Shown in pieces: positions 8,709 to 15,883 of a stretch of 28,847 nucleotides of DNA. The position numbers and the translations under genes are program-made. The first letter of the stretch is position 1; every line of letters starts with the position of its first letter. Source of the DNA: JAVZJR01 sp037447235. Its GTDB lineage: Archaea > Micrarchaeota > Micrarchaeia > Anstonellales > Bilamarchaeaceae. The stretch is taken from contig JBBIHC010000012.1 in NCBI GenBank assembly GCA_037447235.1, positions 1 to 28,847 on the forward strand, in the 5' to 3' direction. Under the pieces are notes generated by a model. It did not search any database. It was not told the origin of the DNA and was given only the letters and a program-made list of their open reading frames with translations.

Positions 8709-9821
8709 ATGAAGCGCGATTACTATGAAGTTTTGGGCGTGCCGAAAAACGCGACAAAAGAAGACATAAAAAATGCCTACCGCAGGCTGGCCCTCCAGTA
8801 CCACCCGGACAGGAACAAGTCAAAGGACGCGGATGAAAAATTCAAGGAAATCAACGAGGCGTATGCCGTGCTCAGCGACGAGGAAAAGAGAAGGCAGTAT
8901 GACGCATACGGCCAGGCAGGTTTCAGCGAGCGTTTTACGCAGGAGGACATATTCAGAGGGGCGGACTTTGGCGATTTTGAGGACCTTTTTGAAAGCATGG
9001 GGTTCGGGCGGTTCGGGTTTGACAGGCACCCGTTCGACTTTTTCGGTTTTGGCAGAGCAAGAAAAAGGAGGGGAGCCGATCTCCAGGCAAGCGTGCAGAT
9101 AACCCTGGAAGATGCCGCGCGGGGGATTTCCAGGGACTTTGAATTTTTGAAGACCAAAAAATGCGGCACCTGCGGAGGTACAGGAGGCGCGCCCGGCGCA
9201 AAACTTGTAGCTTGCCCTGCCTGCGGCGGCACCGGTAGCATACGCACTACGAAGCGCCTCGGGCCGATGACTTTCCAATCAATAGTTACATGCAACCGCT
9301 GCGGCGGCATAGGCAGGGTATATGAGAAGACCTGTCCTTCATGCGGCGGCACAGGCATGAAAAAAGAAAACGAAAAAATCACGATAACCATTCCCCCCGG
9401 CGCATTTGACGGAATGAGGCTGCGGTTTGCGGGCAGCGGCGAATACGGGCCCGGCGGTTATGGCGACCTTTATGTGGATGTCCGGGTAAGGAAGCATCCT
9501 CTGTTTGCGAGGGAAGGGGATGACCTGGTAACCGAATTCTCAATACCGTTCACTACTGCGGCTTTGGGCGGCGAGATTGAGGTGCAGACGCTGCTTTCAG
9601 GAAAGAAAAGGATTAGGATACCGGCCGGGACGCAAAGCGGGGAAATCATAAGGATCAAAGAGGAGGGGATGCCGCGCCTGCAGCAACGCGGCGGCAGGAA
9701 GGCTGGGGACCTGCTGGTAAAAATAAGCGTTGAAATCCCCAAGAAGCTTACAAAAAGGCAAAGGGAACTGCTGGAAGAATTTGAAAAAGAAAGCAAAAAA
9801 AGGTTTTTCGGCCTTTTTTGA
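8709..9821 (+). CDS. dnaJ: Chaperone DnaJ (Hsp40, type I)
   Basis: This 370-residue type I DnaJ has a J domain (residues 1-67) with the HPD motif at 32-34, a Gly/Phe-rich linker (FGDFEDLFESMGFGRFGF), four CxxCGGxG zinc modules between about residues 150 and 220, and two C-terminal substrate-binding domains. It stimulates DnaK ATPase and holds unfolded clients. It starts 4 nt after the dnaK stop. Its last codons lie in a hairpin that ends in a T tract, a likely operon terminator. Confidence 0.97.
   Translation: MKRDYYEVLGVPKNATKEDIKNAYRRLALQYHPDRNKSKDADEKFKEINEAYAVLSDEEKRRQYDAYGQAGFSERFTQEDIFRGADFGDFEDLFESMGFGRFGFDRHPFDFFGFGRARKRRGADLQASVQITLEDAARGISRDFEFLKTKKCGTCGGTGGAPGAKLVACPACGGTGSIRTTKRLGPMTFQSIVTCNRCGGIGRVYEKTCPSCGGTGMKKENEKITITIPPGAFDGMRLRFAGSGEYGPGGYGDLYVDVRVRKHPLFAREGDDLVTEFSIPFTTAALGGEIEVQTLLSGKKRIRIPAGTQSGEIIRIKEEGMPRLQQRGGRKAGDLLVKISVEIPKKLTKRQRELLEEFEKESKKRFFGLF
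9795..9819 (+). terminator. Probable terminator overlapping the dnaJ stop codon
   Basis: The inverted repeat AAAAAAGG (9796-9803) and CCTTTTTT (9812-9819) is separated by 8 nt (9804-9811), and its right arm is itself a T tract. It reaches the first base of the dnaJ TGA and lies 12 nt from the end of the convergent hydrolase gene. A hairpin or T-rich archaeal terminator at the end of the chaperone operon is a good fit. Confidence 0.55.
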
Positions 9822-9831
9822 GCCGGCGGCT

Positions 9832-10734
9832 TCAGCGGAGACACGACAGGATGAATTGCTGGAGAGGCATTTCGCTGGTTTTCGTTGCGTCAAGCAGCGC
9901 AATTCCGTGCGCATCCGTGCCATAATAAATCTTCATCTGTTTCAGGTCGGACGGCGACAAGTCGTATATCTCCTGTGCGGACTGCGATGAATACCTGTCT
10001 TCAAAACCCGCGGCCAGGCAGAGCGTGTACAGATAATTTTCCGCGCTTTTGGTTATGTCGTATTCCCTGTATGAAGTGCCGGGCGATATCATCACCAGTT
10101 TTTTTACATCCCCATCTTTTGAGGCGTAGTCCAGGGCTATTGAGCCTCCGATGCTTGCGCCCACTATGTAATACTCTTTTATGGTAGGCCGTGAAACGCT
10201 GAAATAGGTCTTCAATCCCTCCAGGTCGTTCTTCATTGCCCGGTAGTCGCCTGCCGTAAATGAAGAATAGGAGCCAAGATTGGTGCTCTTGCCGTGGCCG
10301 CGAAGGTCAAGGGCAACGATGTCATAGTCCGGAAAGCTCTCTTGCAATACAGGTATCAGCCCGGAATAGCTTTTCCTGTCCATCCCCAGCTGGTGAAGCA
10401 GCACTATCGCCTTTTCAGGGGATTTTTTCTCAGCATAGTACAAATCCCCGTAGATGAGCCATCTGTCTTTTGTTGTGAATGATATCTCTTTTGTTTTTGT
10501 TTTCTTTATCTCCTCTTCTATTGAGACGTTGCTGGCATCTGTAGTTTCAGCCGGCGTGCCATCCGTTCCGCCAGCCTCGCTTGCACTTTCAACCGCTTCC
10601 CCCGCAGCTTCTTTCCCCGGCTGGCCGGCACCCTGTTGTTCTTCCTGCACGCTTTGCGCAGGAAAACTTATGCAGCCGAAAATCAGCAAAAAACCCATCA
10701 AAAAAAATAGCAGCAGAATTGCCTGTTCTTTCAT
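9832..10734 (-). CDS. Alpha/beta-hydrolase lipoprotein
   Basis: This 300-residue protein begins with a signal peptide and lipobox (LLIFGC, Cys21), then a low-complexity Gly/Ala/Glu/Thr linker to about residue 80, so the enzyme domain is probably tethered outside the membrane. The alpha/beta hydrolase domain has LDLRGHGKS, the nucleophile elbow GASIGG (Ser194), a probable acid Asp246 in FEDRYS and His276 in DAHG. It would be a serine esterase, lipase or peptidase of unknown substrate. It faces a divergent promoter shared with the gene at 10812 and converges on dnaJ with a 10-nt gap. Confidence 0.87.
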   Translation of the reverse strand: MKEQAILLLFFLMGFLLIFGCISFPAQSVQEEQQGAGQPGKEAAGEAVESASEAGGTDGTPAETTDASNVSIEEEIKKTKTKEISFTTKDRWLIYGDLYYAEKKSPEKAIVLLHQLGMDRKSYSGLIPVLQESFPDYDIVALDLRGHGKSTNLGSYSSFTAGDYRAMKNDLEGLKTYFSVSRPTIKEYYIVGASIGGSIALDYASKDGDVKKLVMISPGTSYREYDITKSAENYLYTLCLAAGFEDRYSSQSAQEIYDLSPSDLKQMKIYYGTDAHGIALLDATKTSEMPLQQFILSCLR

Positions 10735-10750
10735 AAATATCCCCCTTTAA

Positions 10751-10799
10751 TTGATTCCCGCGAATATTTATAAATTTTAATATCTCAATAGGGAATCAA
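10751..10799. promoter_or_regulatory. Divergent promoter framed by a 9-bp inverted repeat
   Basis: TTGATTCCC (10751-10759) and GGGAATCAA (10791-10799) are perfect inverted copies, 40 bp centre to centre, which is close to four helical turns. Between them is an AT-rich TATA-like stretch including TTTATAAAT (10768-10776). The site lies between the hydrolase lipoprotein (10734, minus) and the hypothetical gene at 10812 (plus), so one factor could control both. The plus-strand gene then has AAGGTGA (10798-10804) as a ribosome-binding site. Confidence 0.55.
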
Positions 10800-10811
10800 G
10801 GTGACCGGAAT

Positions 10812-11177
10812 ATGCTTGGATGGCTTGGCATTTATAAGGAGGAGATGGTGAAGCTGGAAGAGGCGAAGAAAGCCGCAGAAACCACGAGTTTTAAGGAATT
10901 TATGGCATCTCCAGAGACAAAAGCATTCATAAACGAATGGTCTACAAAAACAGACCGAAAAACCGGCGAGCAGATGTACACCAAGGCCGGCGTGGTTGAG
11001 CTGCTCCGCGTTCTCTATGAGAGCCGAAGCTTCACATCAGACAAAAAATTGCTTAATTCAGCCAATGAAATCCTGTCTTTGCTGCGCGGCGCCGATAAAC
11101 TGAAAGGATTCCTTGCGGGCTGGAAGGCAAAGTCAGAAGGCATAATAAAAGGAATAAAATCGCTTCTTGGAAAATAG
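10812..11177 (+). CDS. Hypothetical alpha-helical protein
   Basis: This 121-residue charged protein has no family I recognise. It is predicted mostly helical, with an amphipathic N-terminus (MLGWLGIYKEEMVKLEEAKK) and a Lys/Gly-rich C-terminal helix (KAKSEGIIKGIKSLLGK). It has no signal peptide or transmembrane segment and no cysteines. Translation evidence is good: AAGGTGA lies 7 nt before the ATG, and a TATA-like box lies further upstream. The small Zn-ribbon gene begins 10 nt after its stop, so the two are probably one transcript. Confidence 0.7.
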   Translation: MLGWLGIYKEEMVKLEEAKKAAETTSFKEFMASPETKAFINEWSTKTDRKTGEQMYTKAGVVELLRVLYESRSFTSDKKLLNSANEILSLLRGADKLKGFLAGWKAKSEGIIKGIKSLLGK

Positions 11178-11187
11178 GCGGCGCGGC

Positions 11188-11331
11188 ATGGAGCGGAATG
11201 ACGCCGCAAAGGAAGGCGGCGAAGGAAAAAAAGAGAAACTGGAATACTGCCCGGTTTGCGGCTCAAGGCTGGTTCACATGGAAGGGTGCATTGAATGCCC
11301 TAAATGCGGCTGGAGCGCCTGCGAACTATGA
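11188..11331 (+). CDS. Small single-domain Zn-ribbon protein (47 aa)
   Basis: The reading frame starts MERNDAAKEGG and contains a Zn ribbon: CPVCG (Cys21, Cys24), then CIECPKCGWSAC (Cys34, 37, 40, 45). The pattern resembles short C-terminal ribbons attached to archaeal enzymes and stand-alone micro-ribbons that bind nucleic acid or proteins. The N-terminal 20 residues are Lys/Glu/Gly-rich and probably disordered. It lies 10 nt after the upstream gene and its last 32 nt overlap the convergent surface-protein gene. No specific role can be given. Confidence 0.65.
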   Translation: MERNDAAKEGGEGKKEKLEYCPVCGSRLVHMEGCIECPKCGWSACEL

Positions 11332-11977
11332 AGAGCGATAGGGCCGCAAGCAGGAAAGCGTGAGCGCAGAAAGCACCGCCCCTGCCCTGTTCTCCGGTTT
11401 TTCCTTCCGCAGTTCCGTTATTTGCGGTTTGGTTTTGCCCTGGCATTGCCTTTCCGGCGCTTTCATTTTCTTTTTCTTCGGCAGCCTGCTGTCCGAGTTC
11501 TGTTTCTTCCGGAGCGCTTTCATTCTGTTGCGCAGCGCCGGTTTCACCAACAGTCTCATTGCTTGTTATGCTCCCGCCCGTTTCTTCATCTTCAACGCAT
11601 CTGTCAGCTTCCGGCAAGACAAAATGCGCCTCTTTTGTCCTGAACCCGCTTTTTTCTACAGTCGCCAAAAAAAGATGCCGCATATTTTTAGGGTCGCCTA
11701 TGATTTCGTATGCATACCTGCCGCCGGCGTCAGTCCTGCCTGTTCCTAAGAGAGAGGTGTACCTCTCCTCATAAAAAACAAAAACCGTTGCGCCTTCTAC
11801 CGGAGTTCCTGCAGATTTTATGCTGAATTCTATTGTCCTGTCGCAGTCATAGCTTATGGAAATGTCAAAGCGGCCCGTTCCAATAGCGGAGGTTTCCTTC
11901 TCTTCTATCGCCTTTATTTCAACTGCGAACGAAAGCGCAAGCAATATCAGGAAAATGAGCAAAGGGGCCGCTTTCAT
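11300..11977 (-). CDS. Secreted surface protein with C-terminal membrane anchor
   Basis: This protein of about 225 residues begins with a signal peptide (LLIFLILLALSFAVEIKA). A beta-rich domain of about 90 residues follows, resembling carboxypeptidase-regulatory/Ig-like folds (SAGTPVEGATVFVFYEERY, GGRYAYEI). Next is a low-complexity linker rich in Glu, Gln, Asn and Gly with several N-x-S/T sequons (NETV, NESA, NQTA, NGTA), then a hydrophobic helix (AFCAHAFLLAALSLFIV) and a final RRR tail. This is the layout of an archaeal cell-surface protein anchored at its C-terminus. The start ATG (11975-11977) lies 4 nt past the RFC stop codon. Confidence 0.78.
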   Translation of the reverse strand: MKAAPLLIFLILLALSFAVEIKAIEEKETSAIGTGRFDISISYDCDRTIEFSIKSAGTPVEGATVFVFYEERYTSLLGTGRTDAGGRYAYEIIGDPKNMRHLFLATVEKSGFRTKEAHFVLPEADRCVEDEETGGSITSNETVGETGAAQQNESAPEETELGQQAAEEKENESAGKAMPGQNQTANNGTAEGKTGEQGRGGAFCAHAFLLAALSLFIVRRRSSRI

Positions 11978-11981
11978 CAAA

Positions 11982-12959
11982 TCACTTGTTTTCCATCGCT
12001 GCCAGATAGGCGAGCAGCGCCTCTATCTGTATCCTTTCATTTGCCCCTTGCACGAGCCTGAAGTTGTATTCGCCTATCCTGTCTATCAGCAGGACTTTTT
12101 TTGTTTCCGGCAGGTTCAGGGAAGACACTTCCCTGTATATCTGGAATATGACATCCTCGCCGCTCAGGCCGTAATCTATCATGAGCTTGTTGAGCTTTTC
12201 CCTCGCATTCCTGAAATCGCCTTTGATTGCAGTCTCCACCATTTCCCTTATTTCTTTCGGTCTTGCCCTGCTGCTTATCTTGTGGACAAGCTCTTCGGTT
12301 ATGTGGCCGGAGTGCATGGCTGCCCCCTGCAGTATGTTTATTGCCTTCCGCATGTCGCCTTCCGATACGTAATAAATTGCCGAAAGCGCAGAGTCGTCAA
12401 CTTTTATTTTTTCCTCTTTTGCTATGTGCTCCAGCGCCTTTTTTGCATCCTTCTCTTCTATCTGGACAAAGCGGAATATCGCGCACCTGCTCTGAAGCGG
12501 CTCGATGATTTTTGAGGAATAGTTTGCGGATATTATGAATCTTGTTATCTTTGAATAGCTTTCCATAGTCCTTCTCAGCGCCTGCTGCGCGTCAGCCGTC
12601 AGTGCATCCCCTTCATCCAGGAAAATTATCTTGAACGGTACGCCGCCCAGGGCAATGCTCCTGGCGAAGTCCTTTATTCTGCCCCTGACAACATCTATCC
12701 CCCTTTCGTCGCTGGCATTCAGCTCCAAAAAATTTCCTGCAAGTTCCTTGCCATATATCTCGTGCGCAAGAGCCAGCGCGCAGGTCGTCTTACCGACGCC
12801 CGGCGGCCCTGAAAAAAGCATATTCGGCATGTTGCCTGCCTTTACATAGGCTTTCAGCGACTCTACTGTTTCTTTTTGCCCTACCACTTCCGACAGTTTT
12901 TTCGGGCGGTATTTTTCCGTCCAGGGCAGATAATCAGGCGTTTGGCTGTCTCCGGTCAT
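11982..12959 (-). CDS. rfcS: Replication factor C small subunit (clamp loader)
   Basis: This AAA+ ATPase of about 325 residues has Walker A GPPGVGKTT, Walker B IFLDEGDALT (the more usual DEAD reads DEGD), the conserved LRRTME element and the SRC arginine-finger motif (LQSRC), followed by helical collar domains. It loads the PCNA sliding clamp with the RFC large subunit, which is not in this window. ATG 12957-12959 is preferred because GAGGTG lies 5 nt upstream; that GTG could itself give a 3-residue longer form. Confidence 0.96.
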   Translation of the reverse strand: MTGDSQTPDYLPWTEKYRPKKLSEVVGQKETVESLKAYVKAGNMPNMLFSGPPGVGKTTCALALAHEIYGKELAGNFLELNASDERGIDVVRGRIKDFARSIALGGVPFKIIFLDEGDALTADAQQALRRTMESYSKITRFIISANYSSKIIEPLQSRCAIFRFVQIEEKDAKKALEHIAKEEKIKVDDSALSAIYYVSEGDMRKAINILQGAAMHSGHITEELVHKISSRARPKEIREMVETAIKGDFRNAREKLNKLMIDYGLSGEDVIFQIYREVSSLNLPETKKVLLIDRIGEYNFRLVQGANERIQIEALLAYLAAMENK

Positions 12960-13040
12960 AAGTAGCACCTCTGGAAATTTTCGCTGCTAATATTTATAAA
13001 ATATTGCCGCTTGCCGCTGCGACGCGCCGGCCTTTGGAAA

Positions 13041-13171
13041 CGCTAGGGGGGAGAATGTCAGCTTTGCCGGCAAGTTTAAAAAAAGCCGGATTTTCAAAGC
13101 CTTTGAACTCCCGAACGCTTACGCGCAACAGGTTAGCAACCTGCCGCCCTACCGGACTAGGCGACCCCAGC
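13041..13171 (-). tRNA. trnS: tRNA-Ser(GCU) with a 47-nt intron in the T loop
   Basis: Read on the minus strand, exon 1 is 13171-13102 and exon 2 is 13054-13041. The acceptor stem GCTGGGG pairs with CCCTAGC (one G-U), followed by discriminator G73, the serine identity base. There is a 3-bp D stem, an anticodon stem GCAGG/CCTGT with loop TTGCTAA (anticodon GCT), a 15-nt class II variable arm (TGCGCGTAAGCGTTC) and a T stem GGGAG/CTCCC. The intron (13101-13055) splits the T loop after TTCAAA; removing it gives TTCAAAT. Mature length is 84 nt, with no encoded CCA. The intron folds with GCTTTG/CAAAGC and CCGGC/GCCGG stems, and the junctions lie in 3-nt bulges (AAG and ATT), as in a relaxed bulge-helix-bulge. 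Confidence 0.88.
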
Positions 13172-13274
13172 GGATGAACAAAGCCGGAGGCAGTGGCAGC
13201 AAGCGCACGCCACCACGTTCCCCCTTTTCTTATTGCCGTCTTTGTTTTTAATGTTTTCCACACGCGGCGGCTTC
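13172..13274 (-). promoter_or_regulatory. Leader and promoter region of tRNA-Ser
   Basis: This 103-nt spacer lies between the aIF2 gamma stop and the tRNA. On the minus strand a weak TATA-like CATTAAAAA (13245-13253) would start a transcript near 13222. The leader holds a hairpin GTGGC/GCCAC and then CCGGCTTTG (13187-13179), which can pair with CAAAGGCCGG in the tRNA trailer (13036-13027) with one bulged base. This could form a precursor-processing stem. Confidence 0.35.
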
Positions 13275-14471
13275 CTACCTGCTTTTCAGCTTTCCCCAGG
13301 CGGATAGCCTCCATCTCTGATTGATTTTCCTGCTCAGCGCGATGTGCATATCGGGATAGATGACAACCGGCCTTTTAAGCTGTATGGTTGCGATGCCCTT
13401 TTTCAGGCTTTTTATTATCCCGACTCCGGTGTGGGTATGGACATTCACGACTACGGGCTCGTTTTCTCTCAAAGGCGGTATTTCTATGTCCGTCCTTTTC
13501 AGCATCCTGTATTCCAATTCTATCTCGTTTTTTGGCGCCGGCAATTCACCGGGCCTCCCGATTATGTTTCCCACAAGCCCGTCTGATTTTGTGAACGCAG
13601 GGTCTATGTCCGTCGCAATCGCTATCAGTCCGCCCGGCCTGGCTTCAGTCAACTGCTCGTTTTCTTCCTTTATGCCCCTGACTGTTGTCACTATTTTCTC
13701 GAAAGGTGCGTTTTCTTTTCTTTGTATTCCGGGCGAAATCTCTATTCTTTCGCCTTCTGCCAGTTTCCCGCTTACTATGGAGCCGCCCACCACGCCCCCT
13801 CTGAGCTTTTCTATGTTCGCTCCCGGGAGATTGACATCAAATGACCTTGACAGGTACATCCTTAACTGCGCATCCTCTTTCCTCTGCGGCGTCGGTATCG
13901 TCCGTTCTATCTCCGCTGCCAGCGAGTCTATGTTCAGGCCGAGATTTGCCGCAACCGGTATCACCGGAGCGTTTTCCGCGATCGTTCCCTTAAGGAATTC
14001 CCTTATCTCTTTGTAGTTTTCCATCGCCTTTTCCTTGCTGACGAGGTCTATCTTTGTCTGGACAACAATGATATTCTTTATTCCTATGGTGTCCAACACG
14101 ACCATATGCTCCACGGTCTGCGGCTGCGGGCAGGTTTCGTTGGCGGCTATCAGGAACAACGCGCCGTCAAGAATGCTGGCTGCCGAAATAACCGTCGCCA
14201 TCAGTGTTTCGTGGCCCGGCGCGTCAACAAAGGATATCTTTCTCTTTATGTCCGTCTTTTCGCCGCACGAGGGGCATTTTTCTTTTAGCGTTATGGCACC
14301 GCATTTTTGGCATCGGTAAATGAGCGCATCCGCATACCCAAGCCTTATCGAGATTCCCCTCTTTATTTCCTCGCTATGCGTGTCGGTCCATTTTCCGGTA
14401 AGCGCCTTTGTCAGCGTTGTTTTTCCGTGATCAACATGCCCGAGAAGGCCTATGTTTACTTCAGCCTGCAA
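13275..14471 (-). CDS. eif2g: Translation initiation factor aIF2, gamma subunit
   Basis: This 398-residue GTPase has G1 GHVDHGKTT (residues 11-19), the aIF2-gamma zinc knuckle C54-x2-C57...C66-x2-C69, G3 DAPGHE (83-88), G4 TKID, and beta-barrel domains II and III. It binds initiator Met-tRNA and GTP and delivers them to the small subunit; the initiator tRNA gene is at 24408. It starts 4 nt after the S6e stop, and the S6e-aIF2 gamma order is conserved in many archaea. Confidence 0.96.
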   Translation of the reverse strand: MQAEVNIGLLGHVDHGKTTLTKALTGKWTDTHSEEIKRGISIRLGYADALIYRCQKCGAITLKEKCPSCGEKTDIKRKISFVDAPGHETLMATVISAASILDGALFLIAANETCPQPQTVEHMVVLDTIGIKNIIVVQTKIDLVSKEKAMENYKEIREFLKGTIAENAPVIPVAANLGLNIDSLAAEIERTIPTPQRKEDAQLRMYLSRSFDVNLPGANIEKLRGGVVGGSIVSGKLAEGERIEISPGIQRKENAPFEKIVTTVRGIKEENEQLTEARPGGLIAIATDIDPAFTKSDGLVGNIIGRPGELPAPKNEIELEYRMLKRTDIEIPPLRENEPVVVNVHTHTGVGIIKSLKKGIATIQLKRPVVIYPDMHIALSRKINQRWRLSAWGKLKSR

Positions 14472-14475
14472 TCAA

Positions 14476-14871
14476 TCACTTCTTCTCTTCCTTCTTTTCA
14501 GGCATCTTGAATATCTGGTCCAGCGGGGTGGGGCCAAATTCGACCACTTTGGAGTTGACCTGCGTAATCTCAGCCGAAAACGCGTTTCCCCTGACAGTTT
14601 TTCTCCTTCTTTCCCCCCTGTTCTCTGCCCGGAAGCCTATTCCATTGGTTATGAGAATTTCAGCCCTGTTCGGCCCACGGATGTCTTTTCTCATCGGAAA
14701 TCCGCTTCCGTCGCTTCCCCCGGTAAGCTCTGCCTTGTAGCCGGCAGCCCCGATGAAGCCGAGGTCTATGACGTCGCTTATTCTTTTTCCTATGATCTCC
14801 ATCTCCTTGTCTTTTGGGATGTCGACTTTATAGCTCCTGCCTGTTTTTATGTCAGAGACTATCAATTGCAT
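14476..14871 (-). CDS. rps6e: 30S ribosomal protein S6e
   Basis: This 131-residue protein has the eS6 signature GGSDGSGFPMRKDI, the start MQLIVSDIKTGRSYKVDI, and a basic central segment (RGERRRKTVRGN). Archaeal S6e is usually about 125-130 residues, so it is full length. A ribosome-binding site AGGTGG lies 4 nt upstream of the ATG, and a TATA-like box (14899-14908) about 32 nt upstream, so this is the first gene of the S6e-aIF2 gamma operon. Confidence 0.96.
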   Translation of the reverse strand: MQLIVSDIKTGRSYKVDIPKDKEMEIIGKRISDVIDLGFIGAAGYKAELTGGSDGSGFPMRKDIRGPNRAEILITNGIGFRAENRGERRRKTVRGNAFSAEITQVNSKVVEFGPTPLDQIFKMPEKKEEKK

Positions 14872-14935
14872 TAAACCACCTGTTATGCAGCACTTCGTTA
14901 ATTATAAACAAGAACTATTAAAAGAGTTTTCAAAA

Positions 14936-15454
14936 TCAGCGCATCTCGGCCCCATAGGTTACGGCTAGTTTCGCCTCGCCAGTCCGCTCTCCTTTTTCTG
15001 CGGTTATCACAGTTATCTGCGAGCCAGCATCGAATGTCTGGCTTTTTCCATACTCAAGTCTGATTGCCCGCGTTGCCATCTTAGCCATGAAAACTTCATC
15101 ATCAAAAGACAGGGTAATCCCCTTATCGTCGACATCAGTGATTTTAGCCCGGACGGGGATACCCGCCGGACCATCGGAATGCAATTGAATGTCATCCCCT
15201 TTTTTTACGGGCAGTCCTCTTGGCGTTTCGTATCTTATTTCCATCTTTTTTTCCGTTTTAGGCTCTATCAGTTCATTGACCCTGTTTAATACCATAACCG
15301 CCGGGAGGGCACACAGCCCGGCGACAACGCTTTTTCCCAGGAAGCGCGCGAATTTCCTTCTTCTACTTTCAGATACGCTCCCAGGCTTTCTCGTCTCGAT
15401 CGGCCTGATTTTCTCAGAATCTGCCCCGCCTTTCAAGTCAGGCAGTTTCGCCAT
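14936..15454 (-). CDS. Hypothetical membrane-anchored protein with beta-rich domain
   Basis: This 172-residue protein has a basic, probably cytoplasmic N-terminus (residues 1-40, including SRRRKFARF). One hydrophobic segment follows (about residues 43-58, VVAGLCALPAVMVL), then a beta-rich domain (KGDDIQLHSDGPAGIPVRAK, DDEVFMAKMATRAIRLEYG) probably outside the cell. I recognise no family. Ribosome-binding motif GGTGAT lies 6 nt before the start codon. Its stop lies 64 nt before the S6e start on the same strand, with an S6e promoter between, so it is probably a separate unit. Confidence 0.7.
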   Translation of the reverse strand: MAKLPDLKGGADSEKIRPIETRKPGSVSESRRRKFARFLGKSVVAGLCALPAVMVLNRVNELIEPKTEKKMEIRYETPRGLPVKKGDDIQLHSDGPAGIPVRAKITDVDDKGITLSFDDEVFMAKMATRAIRLEYGKSQTFDAGSQITVITAEKGERTGEAKLAVTYGAEMR

Positions 15455-15554
15455 AAAATTATCACCACATAAATATATGGGCCTAAATTGCCAGGTTTGA
15501 AGGATTGGAGAAAAACCTTTCCATAATTTGATGGCTTTAATTTACATAAGCCCG

Positions 15555-15582
15555 GTAAAAAATAAAAAAAGAAAAAAGGGAT
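15555..15582 (-). terminator. Poly-T terminator after the small tandem-motif gene
   Basis: Immediately past the stop codon of the minus-strand gene at 15583, the transcript-sense strand runs through several T tracts (CCCTTTTTTCTTTTTTTATT). Oligo-T runs are the main archaeal termination signal. Confidence 0.5.
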
Positions 15583-15804
15583 TTAAGCGTTTTTCATTCT
15601 TACCTTGTAAACATACCCGTCAGTGCCGACAAAGTACATGAAGCCTTTTTCCTTGCTGACTCTCTCATTGCCGACTTTCTTCTTTCTGCCGCCCGGGTTG
15701 TGCTTCATCGGCGCGGCCCAGACATATCCGTCCTTGCCTATATAATAAAGGTATCCCTCCTCCCTATCAATTTTCTCATTCGTTACCTTTTCTCTTTTTG
15801 CCAT
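15583..15804 (-). CDS. Small protein with two copies of a GY-YIGKDGYV-type motif
   Basis: This 73-residue basic protein starts at ATG 15802-15804, where GAAGGTGG lies just upstream. It is two tandem units of about 35 residues: VTNEKIDREEGYLYYIGKDG with YVWAAPMKHN, then VGNERVSKEKGFMYFVGTDG with YVYKVRMKN. The shared pattern is V-N-E-(K/R)-EGY-YY-G-DGYV-MK, probably a small beta-hairpin repeat. I do not know a named family or function. It is transcribed divergently from the TFB gene, with its own TATA-like box about 15853-15868 (ATATTTTAAATTATG on the minus strand). Confidence 0.72.
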   Translation of the reverse strand: MAKREKVTNEKIDREEGYLYYIGKDGYVWAAPMKHNPGGRKKKVGNERVSKEKGFMYFVGTDGYVYKVRMKNA

Positions 15805-15883
15805 GTTTCCACCTTCTTTGTTGCAAACGCAACGACGGTATATCGACGGCATAATTTAAAATATTATCTACGGGCGGAAATAA

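Noticed and set aside
12994..13314. 106-codon minus-strand frame
   Set aside because: It runs through the intron-bearing tRNA-Ser and its flanks, overlaps the aIF2 gamma end, and has no family resemblance.
13360..14016. 218-codon frame antisense to aIF2 gamma
   Set aside because: It is a shadow of a conserved gene; the hydrophobic, Ser/Phe-rich composition is typical of antisense translation.
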